From NCBI GenBank assembly GCA_020048915.1, contig JAIFLU010000170.1, positions 1 through 58,798 on the forward strand: 58,798 nt of DNA. Reading direction: 5' to 3'. Shown here piece after piece: positions 37,694 through 47,344 of the stretch. The position numbers and the translations under genes were made by a program. The notes under the pieces are model-generated. The model made no database searches. It saw nothing but the letters and a program-made list of their open reading frames with translations, and had not been told where the DNA came from. This stretch comes from Bacteroidota bacterium. Lineage in GTDB: Bacteria; Bacteroidota; Bacteroidia; Bacteroidales; JAAUTT01. Position 1 is the first letter of the stretch; every line of letters begins with the position of its first letter.

Positions 37694-39556
37694 ATGCGAA
37701 AAATTCATCTTATTATTCTGTTCTGCATTGCTTCCTTTTTCTCCAATGCGGGTTTTGCCCAAACTAAAACCCATACGTTTGAAGTAAAGAACGGAAGCTT
37801 CCTTTACGATGGGAAGGCTATCCAAATTCATTCGGGCGAAATGCATTATGCCCGTATCCCTAAAGAATACTGGCGTCATCGTTTCCAAATGATGAAGGCT
37901 CTTGGTTTGAATACCGTTGCCACCTATGTTTTTTGGAATTATCATAATACAGCTCCTGGTGTGTGGGATTTTAAAACCGGGAATAAAAATTTGGCTGAAT
38001 ATATTAAAATGGCACAGGAAGAAGGTCTCTTTGTGATCCTCCGTCCCGGCCCCTATGTATGTGCCGAATGGGAATTTGGAGGTTACCCCTGGTGGCTGCA
38101 AAATAACAAAGATCTGGTCATTCGCACCAATCAGCCTTTTCTCGATTCGTGCAAAGTATATATTAATAAACTCGCCGAACAGGTAAAAGGATTGCAAATG
38201 TCCAAAGGAGGGCCTATCATCATGGTGCAGGTCGAAAACGAGTTTGGGTCGTATGTGGCGCAACGCAAGGATATTCCGATGGAGGTGCATAAAAAGTATT
38301 CATATGCCATAAAGCAAATGTTGATGGACGCCGGATTCGAAAAACCATTCTTTACTTCCGATGGTTCCTGGCTTTTCGATGGGGGAGCTATCCCTGATGC
38401 ACTGCCCACTGCGAATGGGGAGGATAATATCGATAATTTAAAGAAAACAGTAAATGCCTACAATAATAACCAGGGGCCCTACATGGTAGCCGAATTTTAT
38501 CCGGGCTGGCTCGATCATTGGGGCGAAACGTTTGTGAAGGTAGATCAGGAGCAAACCGTGAAACAAACGGAGAAATATCTTCAAAATGGCATCAACTTTA
38601 ACTTCTATATGGTTCATGGAGGAACCAATTTTGGATTTACCTCCGGTGCGAATTATAACGACGAATTCGATATTCAACCTGATATTACGAGTTACGATTA
38701 CGACGCTCCCATAAGTGAGGCCGGATGGGCTACACCAAAGTATTTGGCAATAAGGGAGGTACTGAAAAAGTATGTAAGCTACCCAATCCCGGAGGTTCCA
38801 AAGCAAATTCCGGTAATTACAATTCCCGACATTCAGCTGACAAAATCAACCGACCTTTTCGAATGGAAGAAAACATTGAAACCAATTGTAAATGAATCAC
38901 CAATGACTTTTGAGCAACTAGGACAAGGACATGGCTATGTTTTATACAGCAAACGATTCACCCAACCCATTCAGGGAAAGCTTCAGCTGACAGGCCTTCG
39001 CGATTATGCACTGGTTTTTGTCAATGGAAAAAAAGTGGGGGAATTAAACCGGATAGTTAAAACCTATTCCCTTGACGTGAACATTCCTTTTAATGGGACG
39101 TTGGAGATATTGGTCGAAAACATGGGACGAATCAATTATGGCGCTCAAATCCCAAATAACAAAAAGGGCATAATTTCACCGGTATTAATCAACGATTTTG
39201 AAATAACCGGTAATTGGGAAATGTATAAAGTGCCTATGGAGTCGGCTCCAACCCTTGAAAAACTTTCAGGGACCGAAAAAACAGGAAGGCCGGCGTTTTA
39301 TTCAGGTTCTTTTGAGTTACCGCAAACCGGCGATGTTTTTCTCGATATGCGTGGCTGGGGCAAGGGAATTGTATTTGTGAACGGTTACAATCTTGGTCGT
39401 TACTGGAAAATTGGTCCTCAACAAACGCTGTATCTTCCCGGGTGTTGGTTGAAAAAAGGAAAAAACGAGGTAGTTATTTTTGAACAACAAAACGATACCT
39501 CACAAAAGGTTCTGAAAACACTTGATAAACCTATTTTGGAGGAGTTGAAAAATTAG
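37694..39556 (+). CDS. GH35 beta-galactosidase
   Basis: A 620-residue secreted family 35 enzyme. ATG at 37694 gives the signal peptide MRKIHLIILFCIASFFSNAGFA; the TTG at 37685 is the alternative. The TIM barrel has IHSGEMHYARIPKEYW, the acid/base E183 in MVQVENEFGS and nucleophile E267 in MVAEFYPGW, then two beta-rich jelly-roll domains with FVNGYNLGRYW. GH35 enzymes remove terminal beta-galactose, often beta-1,3-linked. In this cluster it would expose GlcNAc for GH20. It is separated from its neighbours by hairpin repeats on both sides. Confidence 0.95.
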   Translation: MRKIHLIILFCIASFFSNAGFAQTKTHTFEVKNGSFLYDGKAIQIHSGEMHYARIPKEYWRHRFQMMKALGLNTVATYVFWNYHNTAPGVWDFKTGNKNLAEYIKMAQEEGLFVILRPGPYVCAEWEFGGYPWWLQNNKDLVIRTNQPFLDSCKVYINKLAEQVKGLQMSKGGPIIMVQVENEFGSYVAQRKDIPMEVHKKYSYAIKQMLMDAGFEKPFFTSDGSWLFDGGAIPDALPTANGEDNIDNLKKTVNAYNNNQGPYMVAEFYPGWLDHWGETFVKVDQEQTVKQTEKYLQNGINFNFYMVHGGTNFGFTSGANYNDEFDIQPDITSYDYDAPISEAGWATPKYLAIREVLKKYVSYPIPEVPKQIPVITIPDIQLTKSTDLFEWKKTLKPIVNESPMTFEQLGQGHGYVLYSKRFTQPIQGKLQLTGLRDYALVFVNGKKVGELNRIVKTYSLDVNIPFNGTLEILVENMGRINYGAQIPNNKKGIISPVLINDFEITGNWEMYKVPMESAPTLEKLSGTEKTGRPAFYSGSFELPQTGDVFLDMRGWGKGIVFVNGYNLGRYWKIGPQQTLYLPGCWLKKGKNEVVIFEQQNDTSQKVLKTLDKPILEELKN

Positions 39557-39599
39557 AAGCTAAGTGTCAAATAAGTTGATTTTATCCATGAATTTTAAG

Positions 39600-39722
39600 G
39601 AGGCTGTATGAAAAGTAAGTTCATTATCGCATTTCGACTCCGCTCAATGTGACAATTAACTTACTTTCAACGGTCAGGCTGAGCGAAGTCGAAGCCTTAT
39701 CCCACTTTTTACGCAGCCTCTT
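39600..39722. repeat. TTCGACTCCGCTCA hairpin repeat, copy C
   Basis: About 123 bases bounded by GAGGCTG and GCAGCCTC. TTCGACTCCGCTCA (39633-39646) pairs with TGAGCGAAGTCGAA (39680-39693) with one mismatch. The central 80 bases are nearly identical to those at 43686-43808, with about two differences. It lies in the GH35-GH20 gap. An ORF that starts inside it is a by-product. Confidence 0.8.
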
Positions 39723-39811
39723 AGGGGGTATCAGACTTTTCGGAGCAGACTCAAACTTGGGCAGTCTACAAAAACAGTTAAATTTTAATGCTAAATTAGA
39801 AAGCGAACACT

Positions 39812-42127
39812 ATGAAAATGAACATGTACAGGATTTCATTCATAATTATTGCAATGGCAGTTACACAACTTGCTATTTGTCAAATTGCAGAAAAAGAAAT
39901 ACCTATAATTCCAAAACCGGCAAGCATTAAGCTTTTTAATGGAAAATGTGCCATTGGTTCAAATACTTCCATATATTATACCAAAGGCGATCTTCAGTTT
40001 TCGGCCGAATTTGTTGCCGATATTATCAAGAGCTTTGGCGGTGAATCTCCCGAAGTAATTTACAGTTCAAAGCCTCCCTCAAAAAATGGAATTATCCAAT
40101 TGGTTTTGGACAAAACTATTTCAGAAAAAGAGGGATATCGGCTTACTTCCGGCAAAAACATTGTGATATCGGGACAAACTCCGCAAGGTGTTTTTTATGG
40201 GGTACAATCGCTGCTTCAACTCCTTTATGGATATAAAACAAACACCGGATTTTCCATTCCCTGTATGAATATTACGGATAGTCCGCGCTTCCCATGGCGT
40301 GGCATGCATCTGGATGTTAGCCGTCACTTTTTCGATAAGGAATTTATTAAGAAGTATATCGACATCCTGGCCCTTCATAAAATGAACACGTTTCACTGGC
40401 ATTTGGTCGACGATCAGGGCTGGCGCATTGAGATAAAGAAATATCCAAAGCTCACGGATGTTGGTGCCTGGCGGGTAAATCACGAAGACTTGCCCTGGAA
40501 TAATCGTCCTGCTCAAAAACCCGGAGAAAAGGCTACTTATGGAGGATTTTATACACAGGAAGATATTAAGGAAATTGTATCTTATGCTTCACAGCGCTAT
40601 ATCAATGTAGTTCCCGAAATTGAAATGCCGGCACACGTTACCTGCGCAATAGCCGCATATCCTCAGCTATCGTGTAAGCAAATACCTGTTACGGTTCCGT
40701 CCGGTGGATTCTGGCCAATTACGGATATTTATTGCGCCGGAAACGACAGCACATTCCTGTTTCTTCAGGATGTGTTAACCGAAGTCATGGCCTTGTTTCC
40801 CTCAAAATATATTCATGTGGGAGGGGACGAAGCAGATAAAACGAACTGGAAAACCTGCCCGAAATGCCAGGCAAGAATAAAGGGGGAAGGATTAAAGGAT
40901 GTCGGAGAACTTCAAAATTATTTTATCAGCAGAATCGACAAATTCCTTACCAGTAAAGGACGAACCTTGATTGGTTGGGACGAGATTCTGGAAGGTGGAT
41001 TGGCCGAAAATGCTACGGTTATGTCATGGCGGGGAATTGATGGCGGAATCCAGGCTGCCAGAATGAAACACGATGTGGTAATGACTCCCTCATCGCATTG
41101 TTATTTCGATTACTATCAAAGTACCGATAAAGAAATTGAGCCAGCCGCTTTTGGCGGACTTATCGATTTCAAAAAAGTATATTCGTACGAGCCGGTTCCT
41201 CAGGAGCTAAATGTCGATGAAGCTAAACATGTATTGGGTGCTCAGGGGAATATGTGGTCGGAGTTTTTACTTTCGAACTCCCAGGTGGAATACATGGCCA
41301 TACCGCGTATTACAGCCCTTTCAGAAGTTGTTTGGACTCCTGCTTCTCTGAAAAGTGAGGCAAGCTTCCTGGCGCGGTTGCAAAATATGTACACTGTTCT
41401 GCAAGCCCAGAATATTAATTTTCATGTTCCTACTCCCCAGGGATTATTAAAAACCATGCTTTTTATAGATACTGCTCTAGTAGAATTGTCTAATCCACTA
41501 ACCTTTGGACAGATATATTATACCACCGATGGTTCTGTGCCGACTACAAAAAGCGCGAAGTATACAACTCCTTTTAAAGTTACCTCCAATACCACGCTAA
41601 AAGCCTTATTGGTATTGGATAACGGTAAGGCAAGCGGTGTAAAATCCGGTGAATTGATTCAACAGAAACCTAGGGCCGCACTTACTGATATAAACAATCT
41701 GGAACCGGGCATCCGTTACGATTTATTCGAGGGAGGACTTACCACCCTTGCAAATCTTAAATTGCTGCCCCTTAAAAATACGGGTAAAGTCAATGAAATA
41801 AAAATACCTGCAAATATTAACTTCGATTTGAAGGCGTTGGCTTTTAATGGTTTTATTCAATTGAGCGAAACCGGTGTTTACACGTTTAAATTAATTTCCG
41901 ACGATGGAAGTCAATTATTCATCGACGACCAACTGGTTATTGATCATGACGGTCCACACGGCCCGGAACCTAAGGAAGGACAGATAGCATTAATGAAAGG
42001 TCTTCATCGAATCAAGGTATTATTCTTTCAGGCCGGAGGAGGCGAAACGCTACAGTTACTAATGAAAACTAAGGGAATTGAGGAGCAACCCGTAAATGCA
42101 TCCATACTTTTCAGGACCAAAGATTAA
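39812..42127 (+). CDS. GH20 beta-N-acetylhexosaminidase with PA14 domain
   Basis: A 771-residue secreted family 20 hexosaminidase. Signal peptide about 1-24, an N-terminal GH20b domain about 28-150, the catalytic barrel about 155-510 (RGMHLDVSRHFF, WHLVDDQGWRIEIKKYP) with the substrate-assisted pair D339-E340 in HVGGDE. It continues with a chitobiase/hexosaminidase C-terminal segment about 555-605 (YTTDGSVPT) and a PA14 domain about 630-765 (LISDDGSQLFIDDQLVIDHDG). It releases terminal beta-GlcNAc/GalNAc. GH29 follows after 30 bases, so the two are cotranscribed. Confidence 0.95.
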   Translation: MKMNMYRISFIIIAMAVTQLAICQIAEKEIPIIPKPASIKLFNGKCAIGSNTSIYYTKGDLQFSAEFVADIIKSFGGESPEVIYSSKPPSKNGIIQLVLDKTISEKEGYRLTSGKNIVISGQTPQGVFYGVQSLLQLLYGYKTNTGFSIPCMNITDSPRFPWRGMHLDVSRHFFDKEFIKKYIDILALHKMNTFHWHLVDDQGWRIEIKKYPKLTDVGAWRVNHEDLPWNNRPAQKPGEKATYGGFYTQEDIKEIVSYASQRYINVVPEIEMPAHVTCAIAAYPQLSCKQIPVTVPSGGFWPITDIYCAGNDSTFLFLQDVLTEVMALFPSKYIHVGGDEADKTNWKTCPKCQARIKGEGLKDVGELQNYFISRIDKFLTSKGRTLIGWDEILEGGLAENATVMSWRGIDGGIQAARMKHDVVMTPSSHCYFDYYQSTDKEIEPAAFGGLIDFKKVYSYEPVPQELNVDEAKHVLGAQGNMWSEFLLSNSQVEYMAIPRITALSEVVWTPASLKSEASFLARLQNMYTVLQAQNINFHVPTPQGLLKTMLFIDTALVELSNPLTFGQIYYTTDGSVPTTKSAKYTTPFKVTSNTTLKALLVLDNGKASGVKSGELIQQKPRAALTDINNLEPGIRYDLFEGGLTTLANLKLLPLKNTGKVNEIKIPANINFDLKALAFNGFIQLSETGVYTFKLISDDGSQLFIDDQLVIDHDGPHGPEPKEGQIALMKGLHRIKVLFFQAGGGETLQLLMKTKGIEEQPVNASILFRTKD

Positions 42128-42157
42128 TCATTTACTTTTAAGTTAAACGCATTACGC

Positions 42158-43672
42158 ATGAGAAATTTAAAGAAATACCTGTTGGGTTTTACTGTATTAA
42201 TGGGATGTTTAACCCTTAGGGCCCAGGAAGATGAACGATATGTCGCCGATCCCAATCCATTGATTCAAAAACGAATTGATCAATGGCAGGATATTAAATT
42301 TGGACTCCTGATGCATTGGGGAACATACAGCCAATGGGGAATTGTAGAGTCCTGGTCTATTTGTCCGGAGGACGAAGGATGGTGCGTTCCCGATACGGTG
42401 AAGGATTATTTTTCGTACAAGAAGCAATACGAAGGATTACAAAAAACCTTTAATCCACAAAAGTTCGATCCGCAAAAATGGGCAAAGGCTGCGAAAGATG
42501 CCGGAATGAAATATGTGGTATTTACTACCAAACATCACGACGGATTTTGTATGTTCGATTCGAAGTATACCGATTATAAAATTACCAGCCCCAATACCCC
42601 TTTCCATACAAATTCAAAGGCAAATGTAACCAAAGAAATTTTCAGCGCTTTCAGGAACGAAGGCTTATGGATTGGCGCCTATTTTTCCAAGCCCGACTGG
42701 CATAGCGAAAACTATTGGTGGCCACAGTTTCCTCCATTTAATAGAAATGTAAACTACGATATTGCGACATATCCCGATCGCTGGAATAAATTTGTGGATT
42801 ACACCCACAATCAGGTAATGGAACTTTGCACCGATTATGGCAAAATAGATATTTTATGGTTCGATGGCGGTTGGGTTCATAAACTCGGTGAATCTGCAGA
42901 AAAGCCTGAATTGCCGGGATATATGCTTTCAAAGGATCCAAATTTTGATGTTGGTAAAAATCTCAATCATATTCCCTTTATTCCCGGTTATCAGGTAACC
43001 AAACGTCAAAACCAGGACATAAAAATGGACGAGCTGGTTTCGAAAGTCCGAAGTGTGCAACCCGAAGTAATTGTGGTGGATAGGGCAGTCCCGGGCAAAA
43101 ATCAGAACTATCTCACACCCGAGAATCAAGTTCCAAATAAAATGTTGCCTCACCCATGGGAATCCTGTATTATCATGGGCGGAGGGTGGTCGTATTCTTT
43201 TAATCCCGAATTCAAAACCTCCAGGGAACTTGTCCATATGCTTGCTGACATCGTTGCCAAAGGGGGAAATCTTTTGCTAAATATTGGCCCCGGTCCTGAT
43301 GGAACCTGGTACGACGAAGCATATGTCCGTTTAAAGGACATGGGGAGTTGGCTGCAAATAAATGGAGAGGCTATATACGGAACTCGACCTATTGCCCCTT
43401 ATTTTGTCGACAATTTGAGGTTTACCAGAAAAAAAGACGGTTCAGCCTACATAATACAACTTTTAAAGGAAAACGAATTTCCGGCAGAGATTTCATTTAA
43501 AGGTTTTTTTCCAAAAAAAGGAGCAAAACTTTCAATATTAGGTTTGCCTGGAGTTAATTTAAAGTGGAAAAAAGAAGGAGAGGTTTGTAAAATAGTTATC
43601 CCAGCGACTCTTAAAGGGAAAATACCATCGAACTATGCTTTTTCAGTAAAAATTTCGGAGGTTGAAAACTAA
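42158..43672 (+). CDS. second GH29 alpha-L-fucosidase
   Basis: A 504-residue secreted family 29 fucosidase, different from the first: signal peptide about 1-22, MHWGTYSQWGIVESW near the start, FTTKHHDGFCMFDSKYTDY, and nucleophile D236 in DILWFDGGW. A C-terminal beta-sandwich begins near residue 415. It has no F5/8 type C domain. Two distinct GH29 enzymes in one locus suggest two fucose linkages, for example core and antennary fucose. It lies 30 bases after GH20 and before a hairpin repeat. Confidence 0.93.
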   Translation: MRNLKKYLLGFTVLMGCLTLRAQEDERYVADPNPLIQKRIDQWQDIKFGLLMHWGTYSQWGIVESWSICPEDEGWCVPDTVKDYFSYKKQYEGLQKTFNPQKFDPQKWAKAAKDAGMKYVVFTTKHHDGFCMFDSKYTDYKITSPNTPFHTNSKANVTKEIFSAFRNEGLWIGAYFSKPDWHSENYWWPQFPPFNRNVNYDIATYPDRWNKFVDYTHNQVMELCTDYGKIDILWFDGGWVHKLGESAEKPELPGYMLSKDPNFDVGKNLNHIPFIPGYQVTKRQNQDIKMDELVSKVRSVQPEVIVVDRAVPGKNQNYLTPENQVPNKMLPHPWESCIIMGGGWSYSFNPEFKTSRELVHMLADIVAKGGNLLLNIGPGPDGTWYDEAYVRLKDMGSWLQINGEAIYGTRPIAPYFVDNLRFTRKKDGSAYIIQLLKENEFPAEISFKGFFPKKGAKLSILGLPGVNLKWKKEGEVCKIVIPATLKGKIPSNYAFSVKISEVEN

Positions 43673-43685
43673 TATCGGAGTGAGA

Positions 43686-43808
43686 CGAGGCCCTAAAGAA
43701 GTCAGTTGATTATCGCATTTCGACTCCGCTCAATGTGACAATTAACTGACTTTCAACGGTCAGGTTGAGCGAAGTCGAAGCCTTATCCTCCTTTTCACAC
43801 AGCCTCGT
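43686..43808. repeat. TTCGACTCCGCTCA hairpin repeat, copy D
   Basis: About 123 bases bounded by CGAGGC and GCCTCG. TTCGACTCCGCTCA (43719-43732) pairs with TGAGCGAAGTCGAA (43766-43779) with one mismatch. It is the near-twin of copy C at 39600-39722, same orientation, and fills the gap between the second GH29 and the transglutaminase-like gene. Confidence 0.8.
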
Positions 43809-43856
43809 CTAAGTTAAATGCTTCATTTAAATTGAGAAATATTAAAAATCATCCTT

Positions 43857-46535
43857 ATGAATAAAAACATAGCGCTATTAATTTTGATAGCAGGCATTAT
43901 GCTATCGTCTTGCAAACATCAAACTTCATTAATTCAAAACCCCGATTGTTTAGCAGATATCCAGCGGATGCTGGAAATTCAGAAAAGCATGACCAAAAAT
44001 AGCCAAATTGATATTTGGGGAGTTTTTAAAAAGGAAATGACGCAGGACGAGCTGCAAGCCATGCAATTTCTATATGCCTATATGCCGTTAAGCGATTTGG
44101 CCGATTATCCATCCGATTTCTTCCTCTCGAATACAAAACGTAGTTTGGAAGCAAAGAAAGAAACAGCTTGGGGAGATTCTCTACCCGAAGATGTATTTCT
44201 ACATTTTGTGCTGCCGGTGCGGGTAAATAACGAAAACCTCGATTCGTTCAGATTGGTAATGTACCCTGAAATTAAAGACCGGATCAAAGGCCTACCCATG
44301 AAAGATGCCGCCCTGGAAATTAACCACTGGTGCCACGAAAAAGTCAATTACCGTGGAACCGATGGTCGTACCAGTGCTCCTTTGAGTACCATCAGCAAAA
44401 CATTTGGGCGCTGCGGCGAGGAATCGACCTTTACAGTTGCTGCAATGCGCACTGCCGGTATCCCCGCAAGACAGGTATATACTCCTCGCTGGGCGCACAC
44501 CGACGACAATCATGCCTGGGTTGAGGTTTGGATTGATGGAAAATGGTATTTTCTGGGGGCCTGCGAACCTGAATCGGAGCTAAACGTTGGGTGGTTTAAT
44601 GAGCCATCGCGACGCACCATGTTGGTGCATACCCGCGCCTATGGCCGCTATTTTGGAAAAGAAGATGTCATTATTGCCAACGACCGGTTTTCGGAGCTTA
44701 ATCTCACAGCAAATTATGCCACCGTAAAAACGATAACATTTAAAGTCGAAAATAGCGATGGAACACCTGCCGATAGCGCTAAAGTAGAATTTAAATTATA
44801 TAATTACGCCGAATTTTTCCCCATCGCTTCTGCTTATACGGATAAAAAAGGGTTGGCACACCTGAAAACCGGAATGGGCGATTTATTAGTATGGACTTCA
44901 AAAAATGGCGCTTATGCCTATAAGAAACTTTCCGTTCCTGAGGCCGATACCTTCACCCTGACCTTAAAACCATTTGATAAAAAGGAATATTCCGAAATGC
45001 TCGATATGGTTCCTCCACACGCTGTGAAAGAAACAAACCCCGTGAGCGAAGAAAAAAAAGCAGAAAACAATATAAGGCTGGCATTGGAAGATTCCATCCG
45101 CAATTGCCGCATGGCTACCTTTAAGGATAGCGTTTGGGTAAAAGCCTTCGCCCAAAAAATTCATTTACCTTTCGATTCCGTATTCCCAATCATTAAAAAA
45201 AGCTATGGCAACTGGCCTGCAATAAGCAAATTTCTAGAAAGTAACCTGTCCGACTACCGTCATTTTCTTTTACCATTTGCATCACAGCTTTCTGACAAGG
45301 ATTTTAGCGATACACGCGAATTTGTTCTTACCGATCATCTGAAGTCGGCCTTTGCCAATCCAGCTTCTGAGACTTCTATACCTGAAGATATATTTGTGAA
45401 GTATATTCTTTCTCCCCGCATCAACATTGAATTTCTTTCACCCTGGCGAAGTTTTCTTCAAAAAGAAATGAGCGAAAAATTGGCAGCAGAAACCAAGGGG
45501 AATATAACTGTATTAACCGATTGGATTCGCAAAAACATTACCATCGATAACATGGCCAATATGCATTCCCGGGCGCCGATTTCACCCATTGGGGTATTTA
45601 ACCTGAGAGTGGCAAATTCCATTTCGCGCGATATCTTTTTTGTAGCTGCCTGTCGCTCGTTTGGCATTCCCGCCCGATTAAATCCAGAAACCTCTGTTCC
45701 GGAATACTGGAATAAAGGAGGATGGATTCTGACCGGTTTTGATGAAACGCCTTTACAGCAGCCAGTAAAAGGGACATTGCAATTGTTTACCAAAGAAAGT
45801 GGGATATCCCCTCAATACTATTTGCATTTTACTATTGGTATTATAAAGGATGGATTTATTAAGACCCTGGAATTTGAAGAAGGACGAAAGCTTACTGACT
45901 TTCCGGCCGCAATTCCAATGGATACGGGGAGGTACGTGCTGATAACCGGTAACCGCATGGAAGATGGTTCGGTACTGAGCTCGCTCACGTTTTTTAATAT
46001 CCTTCCGGGAAAGCTTTCCAAATTGCCGGTAGCTCTTCGTAGACTTCCCGAAAATATTAAGCCTTCCGGAAAACTCGACCTTAGCAATATCATGTTAAAT
46101 ACGACCGGTAAAAAGCCTGAAAGTATTGCCACCCTAGCCAAAGGAAAAGATATGGTGTTAGTACTTTTCGATCCTGACAAAGAGCCTTCCAAGCATATTT
46201 TGAACGACCTGGGACCTTATGTAGAGCATTTTAATAAGTGGAACGGTACCTTTATTTTTGCGATGCCCAAAGAAAAGAGCGGCCAGGCTGGAGTACTGAA
46301 AACCTATGCGCTTCCTTCGAGCTTACTTTCGGGGATCGACGAAAATAATAACCTGTTAGAAGCAGTGGGCAAGATCTATGGTTCTGGTTTAAAAGATAAA
46401 CTCCCACTGGTATTATTGTGCGATAATCAGGGGAATGTATACTTGTTTTCGTCGGGCTATAAAATCGGGATGGGAGAACAAATTTTAAAAGTAACCCCGG
46501 TGCTCACTAAAGTCAGGGAGAGTTGTGCGAAGTAA
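43857..46535 (+). CDS. transglutaminase-like lipoprotein with duplicated core
   Basis: An 892-residue lipoprotein (C19 in LSSC). The first transglutaminase-type core has C186 (GRCGEES) and H219 (DNHAWVEV), followed by KWYFLGACEPE where a third catalytic residue is expected. A beta-sandwich insert follows at about 290-370. The second half (about 455-620) repeats the same plan (PISPIGVFNLRVANSIS, FFVAACRSFGIPAR) but lacks the catalytic Cys and His. The C-terminal 150 residues look thioredoxin-like without CxxC. The superfamily includes proteases, transglutaminases and peptide:N-glycanase, so action on glycopeptides is possible. It is the last plus-strand gene of the cluster. Confidence 0.85.
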   Translation: MNKNIALLILIAGIMLSSCKHQTSLIQNPDCLADIQRMLEIQKSMTKNSQIDIWGVFKKEMTQDELQAMQFLYAYMPLSDLADYPSDFFLSNTKRSLEAKKETAWGDSLPEDVFLHFVLPVRVNNENLDSFRLVMYPEIKDRIKGLPMKDAALEINHWCHEKVNYRGTDGRTSAPLSTISKTFGRCGEESTFTVAAMRTAGIPARQVYTPRWAHTDDNHAWVEVWIDGKWYFLGACEPESELNVGWFNEPSRRTMLVHTRAYGRYFGKEDVIIANDRFSELNLTANYATVKTITFKVENSDGTPADSAKVEFKLYNYAEFFPIASAYTDKKGLAHLKTGMGDLLVWTSKNGAYAYKKLSVPEADTFTLTLKPFDKKEYSEMLDMVPPHAVKETNPVSEEKKAENNIRLALEDSIRNCRMATFKDSVWVKAFAQKIHLPFDSVFPIIKKSYGNWPAISKFLESNLSDYRHFLLPFASQLSDKDFSDTREFVLTDHLKSAFANPASETSIPEDIFVKYILSPRINIEFLSPWRSFLQKEMSEKLAAETKGNITVLTDWIRKNITIDNMANMHSRAPISPIGVFNLRVANSISRDIFFVAACRSFGIPARLNPETSVPEYWNKGGWILTGFDETPLQQPVKGTLQLFTKESGISPQYYLHFTIGIIKDGFIKTLEFEEGRKLTDFPAAIPMDTGRYVLITGNRMEDGSVLSSLTFFNILPGKLSKLPVALRRLPENIKPSGKLDLSNIMLNTTGKKPESIATLAKGKDMVLVLFDPDKEPSKHILNDLGPYVEHFNKWNGTFIFAMPKEKSGQAGVLKTYALPSSLLSGIDENNNLLEAVGKIYGSGLKDKLPLVLLCDNQGNVYLFSSGYKIGMGEQILKVTPVLTKVRESCAK

Positions 46536-46545
46536 CTTAGGAAGA

Positions 46546-46585
46546 TTCAGACCTGGCAGGTATTCTGGGTCTTGCCAGGTCTGAA
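46546..46585. terminator. bidirectional terminator hairpin
   Basis: TTCAGACCTGGCA (46546-46558) and TGCCAGGTCTGAA (46573-46585) form a perfect 13-bp stem with a 14-nt loop between the convergent transglutaminase-like and HEAT genes. The word CCTGGCAGGT is common in Bacteroidota intergenic palindromes. Confidence 0.65.
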
Positions 46586-46651
46586 TATAATCAAACTATC
46601 TGGTTCACATATTGTTATAATTATCTCCGTCATTTATTTAGACAACTAAAT

Positions 46652-47344
46652 CTAATTACTAAACTTACTCAAACTTCTTTTTGCTTCATCGCAAATCCTT
46701 GCATGGGCAATGTTTTCGTGAATCGATTCGAGGTACATTTTTGTTTGAGGAAACGCCTGAAAAGCCCTGATAACTTTCCATTGAACCATCACATTATTTG
46801 AAAACCGGTTAAGGCAAAGGTTCAAGGCAAAATAGGAACTATGATTTTTGCTATAATAAGCAATGTATCCAACGGCATCAATAGCCTCCAATACCTGAAC
46901 AAGGTTTCCCGAAATAAGCACCTGTTCCAAGCCGGGCAAAGCTTCTTCTCCAATTTTAGCAATGGTGCGGGCTACAATATCCCGGGGCAGCGGAAAACTC
47001 GATTTATCAAACAAATTGGCTGGTAAAACTTTGTGCTGGTTATTCCCAATTGTCCCCAACAGCGGTAAAAGGTAATCGACTGCCGGGTATCCTAATTTTA
47101 CAAGCGCTTCGCAAATAGCAATTTTTGTATATAGTTTTTTCTCCGCCCTCAATGCTTCGCAAAGTCCGGTTATAGCCTCAGCTTCCTGACGTTCTCCGAG
47201 CATTTGTGCCGAAATGGTTCGTTCTTCGGCAACAGGGCTGTTTAACATCCAAATCATTTCCCTGTTGTTTAGGATTTCGTAATGGTCGAATTGTTGCATC
47301 GAAACATATCCTCTGTTCTGCAACTGTTGTATGGTGCTTTTCAT
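46652..47344 (-). CDS. HEAT-repeat protein
   Basis: A 230-residue all-helical protein with HEAT-like units, for example SPVAEERTISAQMLGERQEAEAITGLCEAL split in two helices, KIAICEALVKLGYPAVDYLLPLLG, and ARTIAKIGEEALPGLEQVL. No signal peptide or enzyme motif is present, so a cytoplasmic scaffold or partner-binding role is likely. It points against the PUL. Its ATG overlaps the stop of a 50-codon ORF upstream (ATGA overlap). Confidence 0.8.
   Translation of the reverse strand: MKSTIQQLQNRGYVSMQQFDHYEILNNREMIWMLNSPVAEERTISAQMLGERQEAEAITGLCEALRAEKKLYTKIAICEALVKLGYPAVDYLLPLLGTIGNNQHKVLPANLFDKSSFPLPRDIVARTIAKIGEEALPGLEQVLISGNLVQVLEAIDAVGYIAYYSKNHSSYFALNLCLNRFSNNVMVQWKVIRAFQAFPQTKMYLESIHENIAHARICDEAKRSLSKFSN

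Noticed and set aside
39649..39930. 93-codon ORF starting in repeat C and overlapping the GH20 start
   Set aside because: It is a by-product of repeat DNA plus an out-of-frame reading of GH20.
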